Assembly (NCBI GenBank): GCA_014529385.2
Contig: CM043944.1
Coordinates: 69,674,895-69,738,894 of the forward strand
Length of the DNA: 64,000 nt
Source of the DNA: Adiantum capillus-veneris
Taxonomy: Eukaryota; Streptophyta; Polypodiopsida; Polypodiales; Pteridaceae
Direction of reading: 5' to 3'
Shown: piece by piece, positions 39,300 through 50,652 of the stretch
Layout: every line of letters starts with the position of its first letter
Position numbering within the stretch: position 1 is the stretch's first letter
Position numbers and translations under genes: made by a program
The notes under the pieces: model-generated
Told to the model about the DNA's origin: nothing
Databases searched by the model: none
Seen by the model: only the letters and a program-made list of their open reading frames with translations

Positions 39300-40324
39300 G
39301 CAGCAGACACACTATTGAAAAAACTGTGAAGTCGGAGTAGGAAGAGAGTGACCATGCACAATCACAATGGGAGAATTGCCTATAGTAGAGTGAGTGGTAT
39401 TATTTACTAAAATATTCAATTAATCATCCCATTTGTTTGGTTGAGAATAAACATAAGGTTTTAGTAAATCAATGATGATGCGATTAGTGACTTCCATTTG
39501 ACCATTAAACTTAGGATGGAATGCAGGAATAAAATCAAGTGTAGTACCAAAAAAGTTGAATTCAAATAAACTAGCCGTTTTACCTATTTGAATTCAAAGT
39601 TGTCTTTTTATCTCTTTCTTAATACTAGAGATTTGACTCCCTTAAACTACCAAATAAAGAGGTCCTCCTAGACCCCATTCTCTTCCTAATATGGTTCCAT
39701 TTTTCTTCTTAATAAGAAGTATTGGAGCTCCGTATGGTGAACTACTAGGTTTAATAATCCCTCAATCAAGTAACTTTGTGATTTGGTTTTGTGTCTCACT
39801 ATGTGTAGTTGGGTCTACACAATAGGATGCTCTACAGGGAGATCCACTATTGTGTATAATATCGGTTTTATGGTCTTCAAGGTATGATGGTCAAATTTCA
39901 GGAGGCAAATCATGCTTTAAGAAAAGTATAAATTGTGAGATAAAGTCATCGTGTATAGAGTGTTGTGGAGTTTTAGTTTTAGCAAAGAGTTGGTTTACAA
40001 GAATTATGTATGTTTTCCTTGCTTTTTAACAACTTGTTTGGCTTAAATGTGAGAAAGCAGTGAAATTTTTTTATGTTCTAGGATTTCTTGGACAAAAAAG
40101 GTTTTGTTTTCATGACTTAGAATCAATGTACATGTTTTGTAATTGATTGGCGAGTTAAATTCATGTAGGAAAGGCATTCCTAGAATCATATCAATATTAT
40201 GCAGTGGTGCGACTAGAAATGTAAGTGTATATGAAAAATTATCAATATCAACATCAACAGTGACGTGTTTTACATTTGAAAGGTTGATTATTAAAAACAG
40301 TCTTTACTTTGTTAGGTGAAGAGA

Positions 40325-40370
<46 letters not shown>

Positions 40371-40450
40371 TTGTGCCAATCAAGTAGAGATGAAATCATA
40401 ACTACTACCATCATCTAAGACAATTGTAATATCTTCACCCTTAAATTGTG
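39300..40450 (-). pseudogene. Ty3/gypsy pol relic: protease, RT start, then integrase with a deletion
   Basis: Minus-strand order: a retropepsin frame with GEDITIVLDDGSSYDFI at about 40440-40390 and MILGMPFLHEF near 40180; the reverse-transcriptase N-terminus with GIIKPSSSPYGAPILLIKKK (about 39770-39700); then, only about 170 bp on, the integrase core end FHPKFNGQMEVTNR and NSPIVIVHG (39530-39370). Most of RT, RNase H and the integrase N-terminus is deleted. The catalytic D-T/S-G is D-D-G. Several stops. Confidence 0.75.
40325..40371 (+). repeat. Compound (AT)n(AG)n microsatellite
   Basis: About 12 AT units followed by about 10 AG units, inside the protease relic. Confidence 0.95.
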
Positions 40451-41429
40451 TCTTTGACTTTAAGTAAAGTGTTTGGAGATATAGGAATACCTGGATAATT
40501 CTTGTCATTACATCATGCTCATGATCATAGCCCTCATTGTAATTGGCTTCAACTTCATGATCATAGCAAATAGCATCTTTGATGAGGTTAACGATTGCAC
40601 CAACTGGACAATTTTTGTTAAATAGCGTTTGATTGGGATTATATGTGACTTCATTGGGTTAGCATGACTGAATTGATCATTTCTCTTAGTAGCATTGTTT
40701 GGGTACTTATCTGTAGATTAGCCAAATTAAAAAACATTTAAAACATTTCACCTTTTACAATTCGGAAAGGGTGAGCATGACATTACTTTTTGGAAGAATT
40801 TTGGTTGTCCTTCTAGTGTGTGTTTCTATTGTTGTTGCCATGGGGATAAGAAGGTGTGACATAATTTTCAAATTTACATTTCTTAAAGAAACTATGGATT
40901 TGATTCTTATTCCTATCAAATTTAGGAGAGAAAGGAATTGTCTTTTTACGATTAGTGTCAGTAGGTTGGTCAGTGTGGAGTTGATCCACCCTTCTTCTTC
41001 ACCATACTAAGAGCCAAGTTTATAGCTTTTGACAGTGACCCACCAATATCACATTATCAAAGCTTCCAAATGCATGTATTTACATTTATTTGTACACATG
41101 TCCATGCATATACACACTATTGTGTACATGCCAAAAGTTGTATCATCATTGCCCACCCTCTAGGATAAGCATTTATGCTCAACCAAGAGACTATTTTCAT
41201 CTAGAACCACATCCCTTTCAAAATACTTCTTTAATCTATAACCATTTATTTTGTAGCGGAAAGGTTCACTAGAGAGTTTTTCCAACTCATGTATGCATTC
41301 AAAAAGCATGCATCACTTTGTACGACCCAAACCATTTGTCTCTCCATAAAGCATTGACAAGTTTTCCTCTAAACCCTAGTCCACAATAAAAAAATGTAAC
41401 CAATTGAGCTCCAAACCTGCAATACACTT

Positions 41430-41900
41430 GTTCATACAAAAAAATAGGTTATGCTTCTTGATGTTATATCTTTTATAGGCTTATCTTCTATCCATTTTGT
41501 CAAATAGTCCATAGCCACAAAGATACACTTTTTGCCATTATTGGTCCTTGGCATTAGACTTATATCATCTACTCCCCATATTGCAAATGCATCAAAAGAC
41601 ATTATTGCTTTTTTAGGCTCAGCCAAAAGATTTTGATTACAAACACTTGGCATTCAAGGCATGACTTGCACCAAAAATAACCATCTCTTATCATGGAGGG
41701 CCAACAATAACCGGATCTTAGAATATGAAAGACAGCATGGTCGTTGTCTTAATGATCTGTTTCTTCATGGAAATGATTTAAAATCATGCCTATTTCTTCT
41801 TTGTAAGACACTTTTATTAGAATGCTATCTTTGACATAAAACATAAGACCCTCAACTACCAATGTGTAGTTTCTTGCTTCTACAACTATTTTCTTTTGCC
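41430..41900 (-). pseudogene. Ty3/gypsy integrase N-terminal and core fragment
   Basis: The minus strand shows the H-H-C-C zinc finger (LNHFHEETDH, then WPSMIRDGYFW, CKSCLEC) around 41800-41650, then WGVDDISLMPR and VAMDYLTKWIED (41580-41490), the start of the core. Frameshifts separate the pieces. It could belong to the same dismantled element as 39.3-40.4 kb. Confidence 0.72.
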
Positions 41901-42633
41901 AAACCTTTGACATGGTGGAAATAGGGCATGGTAAGACACAGTTTTGAGAAGACGAGGGAGGCTAAGGCACACAACAAAGAGTAGTATTACTTAGTGTGCA
42001 ATGGAAAGATAAGTTATCCCTAGAGTGATGGTCGTATGTACAATGCACGGGGGGAAAAACCTCTTAATGAGGGAAAAAATGCCTCGACGATTCTAAGTGT
42101 GTTCACACACATCACTACCACATATGTATGGTAACAAATCCCCCTTGGGAGTGATGCAGTGAACATTAGAAAAGAAATGGACTCATTTTTGGGCCTTTTA
42201 GCTCTAGTGAGAGAATGCTTCTTAGCCAATAGGAAGAAGGCTAACATTACGTAGAAAAAGCCTTTTTCCCCCATTTTGAAAATGTCCATGAAAACCATTT
42301 TGGTGAAATTGTCCATCACCAAAAAAATTAAGACACTTGATAGTGACATCTTGCACAAGCGTCGAACGCCTTTTTATGACCCATTAATGCTAATCTATAA
42401 AGTGAAGTACTTGTACGTGTGCATCTTGTACAAGCATCAATCACCTTTTTATGAAGTACTCGCAATTCAAGTTCAAACATATTGTACTTGATAGTGATTG
42501 ATAGGTACTATTTACAACTATGAAGGGGTCAGGAGCAAGCAAATAGAGGCCCTTGAGGCGTCTCTTGGGTCTCTATTCACTTGGTTTTCACCTCATGAGG
42601 CCTAGGGATTAAGATATAGCATTTTTAAGCCTT
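41901..42633. other. Non-coding; includes a third relative of the hairpin arm
   Basis: 42545-42640 resembles the left arm of the long hairpin in direct orientation. No coding signal. Confidence 0.5.
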
Positions 42634-42879
42634 GATGCATCCAAAACATCCAAAAACCTTAGGATAGCACTTTAAAACACTAAAATCTGAAGTCTCTGGG
42701 CCTCTATTTGCTTGGTTTTGACCTCATGAGTCCCTAGGCTTAAAAATGCCATATCTTGAGCTGGCATTTTTAAACCTAGGGACTCATGAGGTCAAAACCA
42801 AGCAAATAGAGGCCTTGAGACGTCAGCTTCCAACATTTTAAAGTGCTATCCTAAGGTTTTTGGACGTTCTGGATGCATC
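42634..42879. repeat. Long hairpin, arms about 118 bp, loop 10 bp
   Basis: Left arm 42634-42751 and right arm 42762-42879 are near-perfect reverse complements: GATGCATCC pairs with GGATGCATC at the base, and TTTGCTTGGTTTTGACCTCA with TGAGGTCAAAACCAAGCAAA in the middle. Confidence 0.92.
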
Positions 42880-43073
42880 CATGGTATTCATTTTGTATTT
42901 TGAAAACATCTCTTATGTGTTTTCTCTCATCACATATCACATCACTCATTAAGATTCATAGACATGGATTTTTGTGTACACTTAAGTTGGGCTCTCGAAA
43001 AGCATTTTGTACGAGCATGCATTTAAGTGACCGAGCAAACTTTTACGTATGTACTATGAGCTAATTGAATGGT

Positions 43074-43181
43074 TGCAACAACGTCACATATTGTTGCACC
43101 CATGCACATATCCAACCTGCATATGTTTTATGTGAATGGTTGGATATGTGCATGGGTTCAACAATATGTGACGTTGTTGCA
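43074..43181. repeat. Second hairpin, 44-bp arms with one mismatch
   Basis: Left arm 43074-43117 begins TGCAACAACGTCACATATTG and right arm 43138-43181 ends CAATATGTGACGTTGTTGCA. A 20-nt loop separates them. Confidence 0.92.
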
Positions 43182-43189
43182 GGTCAATG

Positions 43190-45376
43190 GGTGTTCTTAG
43201 TACCAAGTGTTTCATCTAGGTGGAAGCCATGTTATTTTGCAGCAGGTTGGGCAACCCTTTTGAAGGGAGAATCTGCAAGTGGATGGGATCCCGTACATAT
43301 GGTCGTGGTTTTCAAGTGCTTTTGGTTGTCAGTTTGGTGTGGCATTTTTTCAATTTTGTAAGTATGTTCTTAATTGAACATAAATTTTCCAGAAGGGGGT
43401 TGGGCAATGATGGTACAAACAAAGTTGGTAGAGGCTATAAGTGGTTATAAGAAGTACAAAGGGTTTCTACAGGTGCTGAAGAAGGTGCAAAAGACAGTGT
43501 TCAAAGCACTCTAGAAGCCGGTCTAGAAAGCTCCTCAAACGGAGTCTTGTGTGAAAGTTACAGCTGTCCAAAGTTGGAATGCTTTGCAGATCCCCGACGG
43601 ATAGGGCCTGTGGAAATAGGTGTCTAGAGCTAGAGTCAGTGGATAGATGCAAAGTACTCTTTTGTTGGTGGAGCATGCCGATCCTTTGGGATCATTAATC
43701 GAAGCTCTAGAGAGAAAGTTATGGTCAATTAAAAGTTTTTCGGGAGCTAGATATGGGCCAACCTCAGTGCATTGATAAGTGTGCCATTTGGTGTGTTTTT
43801 GGACTCGACTAGGTTCTAGAAGCTAGTGACAACATGTGGAGTTGACAAGAAGTGACAGTTTGTCAATCGAATTCTTGAGGTCCGAGATATGTCAGAAGGA
43901 AGTTGGCTACAAATGCCAAAAGAAGGTGACAGAAGCTTTTTTCCGTTTTTTACGGCCTCAGTTGACGGGCTTGGTGAGGTCGAGGGGCGGCAAAAGACAT
44001 GCAAACTGAGGTCGGCATGGTGGGCTTCCTCTCAATTTTCACGACTTGGATACTGAGCCAATGGGTAGAAAATGGCAAGGGCCAGAGGGCAAGAGGAAAA
44101 AGAGGTTGTTTCTATAGAATTTTATGAAGGATCTTTAACTGCCATGGGGGGGGCATCCATAATGTGCCACATGGCATGTGGAAAGTCCCACATGCACACG
44201 AAAGGGCAAAAAGATCAAGGTACCTATACAAGAAGTGAACGCCTTCTTAGCTGTCAAGATGGAGGGAGAGTGAGCTCTCTTAGGTTGCAACTACGGAGCC
44301 TCGCCACAGGCTCTACGTGTGGTGGCAATGGTGACGATCTCTCGCTCTGCGTGATCGTTGCTAGATGATGTTTTCGGCTATCGGTGGTATTTTTGGGCGC
44401 CCCATCGGTGTCATGCAATGTCAGGCAATACTCATGATGTGGTAACATAGCCGTGAATGGATGGGTTCCCACGGGTCGCTCGCCCACCTGTTTTTTTGAA
44501 AGAAAATATGAAGCCCCCCCACTAGCAACATTGCTAGTGGTAGAGTAGGGAATGTGGAAATGGGAGAGGAGAGGATCTGAGAGAAGTAAGTCATGAGAAA
44601 GAAATTGGGGCAAGTTATGAAGCAAATCAAGCCGATCAAAGGGGCAATTTCAAGTGGGCAACCAACGGTGACCAAGGGAGAGCTCCAAGGCGGGTCCGGG
44701 TAGTCCCAAAAGTGAAGTCAAAGGGACCCAAGGTTGGGAAAAATGAGGTAAGGGATTTTTTAAAAAGAAAATGAAAAATCCTAGGCGCACAAGCGATGTT
44801 GCTAGTGCCCTCCCCCCCCCCCCCCGCCCCTTCCAAAAAAGCACAAGAGAAGAGAGCAAGAGAGAGCAAGAAACCAACCCCCCAAGACCATCCAAATTGA
44901 GGTGCCAATTGGCCCAACTAGAGGGTAAGTTTTAAAGCAATATGAGCCCCCCTTGTAAAAGTCAAATTTTAATCATTTTTAGGGCCTTTTTGGTGTCGTT
45001 TGGAGCCTACAAAGTGGAGTTTTTTGACAGAGGAGTGTGTCTGTCAACCCCCTTTGTACTCTCATGGAAATTTCCATTGTGATGGCAATAGTGTAATTAA
45101 GCCATTGTTGCCCAATTTTGGTGTCATTTCCCCTTTCCCCCTTCTCTTTCTCCTATTCTTGTGTTATTATGTGGTGCCCCCCATACCGATGTTGATTTGT
45201 GTTAGAGAGTGATATTGAGTGACTGTGTGCATGTGTAAGGGTTGAGACGGATTGTGGTAGTGGGTGTGACTAGTGTTGTGGTCTTGGAGAGAGTGTGAGT
45301 ATTGAAACGCGTGCATGCGGTGATTTGCTAGTGGAGTTGTGTTTTTTTAAGGTTTTTTTGAGAGGATAGGGGTGCT
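43190..45376. other. Non-coding repeat sequence; C-tracts
   Basis: Short ORFs only. CTAGCAACATTGCTAGTG near 44520 and CTAGTGCCCTCCCCC near 44807 resemble text at 25.7 kb in the other orientation. A run of about 14 C lies at 44812-44825. Confidence 0.5.
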
Positions 45377-45701
45377 ATGGATGCCATGAGCTATACAAAG
45401 GCCTTTGTGTGTGTGCTGCGTGTGTTCCCCCATTCCCCCTCTCCAATGTATACCTTGGGATCACACGAGTTTGATCCTAACAAGGTTTACAAGACCAGTG
45501 ATGGGGCATCATTTATGGATAGGGCCAAAAGGGCCATGTGTCATAGGGTTCACCAGCATTGTATAATGCAGTTTAGGCACTCTGTGATTGAACATTGGGA
45601 AAATCAGGATGCGGAGGGAAAGAATTACATTGCTGATGCCATTTATAGAGAGTACATGCCAACAGAGGGATACGATCGAATCTCCAGTTATTGGATCACG
45701 G
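45377..45701 (+). pseudogene. CACTA-like transposase exon, left half (split by TR-GAG)
   Basis: The frame reads EFDPNKVYKTSDGASF, FRHSVIEHWENQDAEG and AIYREYMPTEGYDRISSYWI up to the LTR edge at 45702. With the inserted element removed, the same frame resumes at 50653. The combined order (polar N-terminus, 'WxT..', then a basic R-S-E segment with KPTWLDIEER) is reminiscent of the plant Ptta/En-Spm transposase segment. The start at 45377 is only the first ATG; a real exon border may lie near 45430. The assignment is tentative. Confidence 0.4.
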
Positions 45702-46840
45702 TGTCAGGAGTTTTTTCGAGCAAGGAATTGCGCATATGTACATATCCATGCATGGTGCATCGAATAAAGGATTTCCCATTTTCCAGAGCCAGGTGGTTAC
45801 GTGGGGCCCACATGTGTACAGGTAGGACAGGATGTACATAGTGCATCGATTTTCACTATCACCAGTACTAGTGTTTTTTTTTGCAATAAGGAGGAGTTGG
45901 TAGCGCGTAAAACTTCTCGAGAAAGCTATCCGCGGGCCGATGACATGAGGTAAGCAGGTGCGTTAGATGGCATCTAGTGGCGTCAGGACGTCGAATGGGG
46001 TCAATACTTGCACGCGGAGAAGTACGGACACAACGTGGGTGTTTTCTTGTGATACTTATGCAGAAAAGTCATCATGAGGACCATACTTTGGGGCCACTTC
46101 ACGTGGTGCAGGATGCATTATTGGAAAAAGCTAAGTGCCAGGTGTGCGTATGGATGCAGCAGGGTGACAATTATGCACTGTGAGGTCAGTTTTTGGCCTG
46201 TTCGGGGTCCGTTAGAGGTCATCTAAAAGGCCAAGGGTGACCAACTAATAAAGCTAAGTGTGGGAACTGAAAAAATAGACAGAAGACCAGAAAAAACATG
46301 GAGGAGAGAGGAGGAACAGTCGCAAGTGTGTTTTTTGGGGTTTTCGGAGCATGTTTTGGCCGTTAACTGCTCATCCGAGATTTGAGCACTTTGACATTGT
46401 AGACTGGGGTTTTGGGCCGTTCCGGACGCAATGGCGCTGTCCATTTTGCCAAATTCCTCACTCTTCTCTTGCTGTTTTTCTGTGTAATCTTCTCCGATGA
46501 GTGAAGCCTCTGCTTAACTTTGTGGTTGTATCTCGTGTATTTCTTCAATATTGTGTGAGCGATTTGCCCCATTGGTGTTGGCCGAAGCTCAATTTTATCT
46601 AAACATCAGAAATTCTCCTCTTTTGAGCTGAGTTTTCTGGGTGTGTGTGTGTGTGTGTGTGTGTCTGTGTGGAGTGGGCAAGTGGATAGTCTCTCTCCTC
46701 TCACTCCAGAGGTGTGTTCCCTGTCTTGGCCAGGTGTGTTGTGTAAGCTGAGTGGTGCCCCATATAGTGTGTGCGTATCTTCCCAAGAGTGTGTGTCGGG
46801 TCGTTATAGAGGCGTTCTGTGTGTTTTGATCCCGCTCACA
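45702..46840 (+). repeat. 5' LTR of the TR-GAG
   Basis: 1139 bp. Short GT repeats lie at about 46637-46662; the second GT site, near 46770, is not expanded. Confidence 0.88.
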
Positions 46841-47857
46841 TTCTTTTGGCGCCCCCACGGAGGATCTTCTTCGAGTATATTCTGCTTCGAGCTTCAAGCT
46901 TCGAGCTTCGGGATTACAGGTTGCAGGTTGCAGATTACAGGTTACATGTTACAGGTTACACGGACAAGTTACAGGTACAGGTGATTCACACAGGTACAGG
47001 TAGCTGGAGTACAGTGATATACTAGCTTTGGTGTCACTTGCAGTTGTTGTGGGTATGAATCACTTGGCGCCTGTTTGAGCGCATTGTCTGTTGGATTGTA
47101 CGTTACTTGTGGAAACTGCCATGGTATGCCTTTGTGGAGCCATATATGGTTTTATTTGGTAGTCCCAGCCATTTCTAACACTTGGTCTGGAAGATAGTCA
47201 TTTCTGAGACTTGACTATACGCGATTTGCATTAGCCTTCGTGTGAGGGTCGATAGCATGAGGTTTTATTGAGCTGGGGGATTCTCAAATGTGGATATCCT
47301 TTCGGTGATACAGGTAGCCGGATCACCCTTTTCGTGACCTCACCATAGGCTATGTACTAGCGATTCCTATTTGACGCTCGGGTTCTATTGTTGACAGTTT
47401 ATGCATACATATATAGTCTATATTTTGGGTTCACACTGCTCTACTTCTGGGGAAACTCTGCCAAAATTTTTCCGAGTTGTGATGGCTGTTTTTTTGGTCT
47501 TTTAAGCCATTTATGCTGTTATGCTGCTGAAATTTTGGCAAAATCAGAGGATAAGACAGGTGTCCTTTCTTGGGAGCTACATGGTTGGCTTTAATGGATG
47601 ATGAAAATGGCCCTCAATTCACTCCATTTCATTTAACTCAAAGAATCCATATAAATGTTCATGTGTCTAGGAAGATTTTTTTCCAGCAGCGCATAGTCTT
47701 TATGTTCGGGCCAAGAAGATTACGAGAGATCTTGGAATGTCCTTTGCCTGTTGTAATTCCGATGATCAACTATGAAAACTCATTTGATGTGCATGTGTTT
47801 GTCCTTATCTAAAGTTGAGCTCCATTGAAGTTTCTGGGAATTGGGTAGTCAAAAGTT
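46841..47857 (+). other. Leader of the TR-GAG between LTR and gag
   Basis: It starts with the possible primer site (TTTTGGCGCC). TACAGGTTACA-like short repeats lie at 46912-46990. No ORF of note. Confidence 0.6.
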
Positions 47858-49357
47858 TTGGGTTCTTGCACATGTGTTCGAAGGGGTTCTCAAAGCATTG
47901 TAACTTGGGTAGCCATGGCTTTCTCTTATCCGGAATTTCATGGAAGAAGTGGTGAAGATGCGGAAGACTTTCTGGAGCAAGTCGAGGTGGCATGCATAAG
48001 CAACAATATGTGTGATGAGGACAAGATTTTGAGGCTATATGGATTTCTTTTGAAAGATGAGGCCCGTGTTTGGTTCATGGATTTGGAAGCTAAAGAAGCA
48101 GTGGCTTCTTCTTATGGTTTGAGTCTTGACAAGTTTATAGAAGCTTTTTTAGAGCGTTTCCAGGTTTTTGAAGATGCAAATGCAGTATGGAATGAGCTCA
48201 ATGCTCTTAAGCAAGGTTCTTGTCAAGGTGTTGATGCCTATGTACAAGGTTTTACAGATTTATGGACTCGTTGGTGTGTTGCTCTTAAGGATGAGACCCC
48301 CCCTTGTTCATTGAAGAAAAGTTATTTTGTTGATGGTTTGTCACCTTGGTTGCGGTTCGAGGTTGAGTTGAAGACGCCCGAGTCTTTTGAAGATGCGGTA
48401 TGCATTGCAAAGCACAAGGAATGGAAGTTTAAGCGTCTTGAGGAACATGGTATCAATACACGTATGCATGTGCAAGATGGATTTGACATGGAAGATGAAG
48501 TTAAGCCTAAGCAGGTGAAAAGTAGCCTATCCTATGATGTTTCTCGTTTCTTCCCAAGGTCTATTGTGAAGCGTAAAGAGGTCTTTCAGGTTGATAGGTT
48601 TATGGAAGAGCCTAAAGAGGTGAGTAATGCTTTGGATACAGAATTGAAAAATCTTGAAGAGGATGCATTGGCTACTTGTGTACCTTGTGATTCTGGGTGT
48701 GAGTGTGAGGTTGAGGTTATTGATGATGAGCACGTATCTTTGGATACTAGTTCCTTGGAAATTAGGGAAGAGGGCAAGGTTGAGAGCCATTTTGTGGATT
48801 TGTTGGATGTGGAGCCTGTGTTGAAGCCATATTTTGATGTATGTGCAGTGATTGAACCGATTTGTGAGCATGATTGTGGTTTAGAGCAGGGATCTGTATT
48901 CTTGGAGACTAATGAACCCATACTAGAAGCTATGGATAGTGGTGCTAGCCATGATTATGATGTGGATAAAGTTATGTGTGATGATGAGTATGCTTATGAT
49001 GATGAGAAGGGGTTTGGCATATATGAGTCCAATCTCAGCTATGTGGATGCCTATGCTAGGGATATGTGTGTTGCGGGGATACTTTTGTGCTTTGGATATC
49101 AACAACTTTACCTTCACACAATGCTTTTAGCTACTTGGGTGCATGATTTGCAGGTTGTTTCTATGGCTGGTGAAGCCAAGATGTCAGGTGATGAGTCACT
49201 TGAGTTGTCTCTATCGGTTGGGTTGAATGTGGCATGCAATATTTATGCGTTTGGAACTCCAGACAGGGCGGATGTGTTAGTTGAATATGCCTATGGTGCA
49301 TTTTGGTTGATTGTTGACAAATGTAGGTGTGGTGTTATGATGATTCTTGTGAATTAG
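47858..49357 (+). CDS. Gag protein of the TR-GAG element, intact ORF
   Basis: 499 codons with no stop. The likelier start is the ATG at 47915 (MAFSYPEFHGRSGEDAEDFL), where the gag domain begins; 47858 is only the first upstream ATG. A retrotransposon gag domain covers roughly residues 20-190: FHGRSGEDAEDFLEQVE, LRLYGFLLKDEARVWFMDLE, then LDKFIEAFLERF and AYVQGFTDLWTRW. The C-terminal half is acidic and Asp/Glu-rich, without a zinc knuckle. A lone MDSGASHDYD near residue 360 recalls a D-S-G-A motif, but no retropepsin fold follows. The product would form the particle that packages its own RNA. It is one of the few undamaged frames in the window, which suggests recent activity or selection for trans-mobilisation. 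Confidence 0.82.
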   Translation: MGSCTCVRRGSQSIVTWVAMAFSYPEFHGRSGEDAEDFLEQVEVACISNNMCDEDKILRLYGFLLKDEARVWFMDLEAKEAVASSYGLSLDKFIEAFLERFQVFEDANAVWNELNALKQGSCQGVDAYVQGFTDLWTRWCVALKDETPPCSLKKSYFVDGLSPWLRFEVELKTPESFEDAVCIAKHKEWKFKRLEEHGINTRMHVQDGFDMEDEVKPKQVKSSLSYDVSRFFPRSIVKRKEVFQVDRFMEEPKEVSNALDTELKNLEEDALATCVPCDSGCECEVEVIDDEHVSLDTSSLEIREEGKVESHFVDLLDVEPVLKPYFDVCAVIEPICEHDCGLEQGSVFLETNEPILEAMDSGASHDYDVDKVMCDDEYAYDDEKGFGIYESNLSYVDAYARDMCVAGILLCFGYQQLYLHTMLLATWVHDLQVVSMAGEAKMSGDESLELSLSVGLNVACNIYAFGTPDRADVLVEYAYGAFWLIVDKCRCGVMMILVN

Positions 49358-49455
49358 ACGATATGCCTTTGGCCTTTTGATCCAGGTGGAATGAGCATCT
49401 ACTAGTGCTGCTGCTGAGCATGAATGCTCTAGCAGGCTAGGGGGTGGGCAAATTA

Positions 49456-50530
49456 TGTCAGGAGTTTTTTCGAGCAAGGAATTGCGCATATATACATATC
49501 CATGCATGGTGCATCGAATAAAGGATTTCCCATTTTCCAGAGCCAGGTGGTTACGTGGGGCCCACATGTGTACAGGTAGGACAGGATGTACATAGTGCAT
49601 TGATTTTCACTATCACCAGTACTAGTGTGTTTTTTTTACAATAAGGAGGAGTTGGTAGCGCATAAAAATTCTCGAGAAATCTATCCGCGAGCCCCTATCC
49701 GCGAGCCGACGACATGAGGTAAGCAGGTGCGTCAGATGGCATCTTGTGGCGTCAGGACGTCGAATCGGGTCAATACTTGCACGCGGAGAAGTACGGACAC
49801 AACGTGGGTGTTTTCTTGTGATACTTATGCAGAAAATTCATCATGAGGACCATACCTTGGGGCCACTTCACATGGTGCAGGATGCATTATTGGAAAAAGC
49901 TGAGTGCCAGGTGTGCGTATGGATGCAGCAGGGTGACAATTATGCACTGTGAGGTCAGTTTTTGGCCTGTTCGGGGTCCGTTAGAGGTCATCTAAAAGGC
50001 CAAGGGTGACCAACTAATAAAGCTAAGTGTGGGAACTGAAAAAATAGACAGAAGACCAGAAAAAACATGGAGGAGAGAGGAGGAACAGTCGCAAGTGTGT
50101 TTTTTGGGGTTTTCGGAGCCTGTTTTGGCCGTAAACTGCTCATCCGAGGTCGGATTTGAGCACTTTGACATTGTAGAATGGGGTTTTGGGCCGTTTCGGA
50201 CGTGATGGTGCTGTTTAGTTTGCCAAATTCCTCACTCTTTTCCTGGTGTTTTTCTGTGTAATCTTCTCCGGTGAGTGAAGCCTCTGCTTAACTTTGTGGT
50301 TGTATCTCGTGTATTTCTTCAATATTGTGTGAGCGATTTGCCCCATTGGTGTTGGCCGAAGCTCAATTGTATCTAAACATCAGAAATTCTCCTCTTTTGA
50401 GCTGAGTTTTTTGGGTGTGTGTGTGTGTGTGTCTGTGTGGAGTGGGCAAGTGGATAGTCTCTCTCCTCTCACTCCAGAGGTGTGTTCCCTGTCTCGGCCA
50501 CGTGTGTTGTGGAAGCCGAGTGGTGCCCCA

Positions 50531-50590
<60 letters not shown>

Positions 50591-50652
50591 TGTTCCAAGA
50601 GTGTGTGTCGGGTCGTTATAGAGGCGTTGTGTGTGTTTTCATCCCGCTCACA
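49456..50652 (+). repeat. 3' LTR of the TR-GAG
   Basis: 1197 bp. It differs from the 5' LTR mainly by the expanded GT run at 50533-50588 and a duplicated CTATCCGCGAGCC near 49680-49705. Confidence 0.88.
50533..50588 (+). repeat. (GT)n microsatellite inside the 3' LTR
   Basis: About 28 units. The same place in the 5' LTR has only a few GT steps, and a related LTR at 27.5 kb has 98 bp. Confidence 0.95.

Larger units (their letters stand above)
45702..50652 (+). mobile_element. Non-autonomous gag-only LTR retrotransposon (TR-GAG type)
   Basis: LTRs 45702-46840 and 49456-50652 begin TGTCAGGAG and end CCGCTCACA (TG...CA). The 2.6-kb interior has a possible primer site containing TTTTGGCGCC just after the 5' LTR (46844-46853), one long gag ORF, and a purine tract (AGGGGGTGGG) just before the 3' LTR. 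There is no protease domain, reverse transcriptase, RNase H or integrase. The flanks are ACGG (left) and ACGA (right), an imperfect 4-bp duplication. The LTRs are very alike apart from GT-repeat length and a short duplication near 49690, so insertion is fairly recent. An autonomous gypsy element must supply the enzymes. Confidence 0.85.

Noticed and set aside
44072-44368. ORFs at 44.0-44.9 kb as genes
   Set aside because: Low complexity and C-tract dependent frames, overlapping a dispersed repeat.
47388-47812. Short ORFs in the TR-GAG leader
   Set aside because: No gag-like or other motif; they lie in a typical untranslated leader.
48915-48975. MDSGASHDYD in the TR-GAG gag as a protease active site
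   Set aside because: None of the following retropepsin elements (hydrophobic strand, ILG segment) is present.
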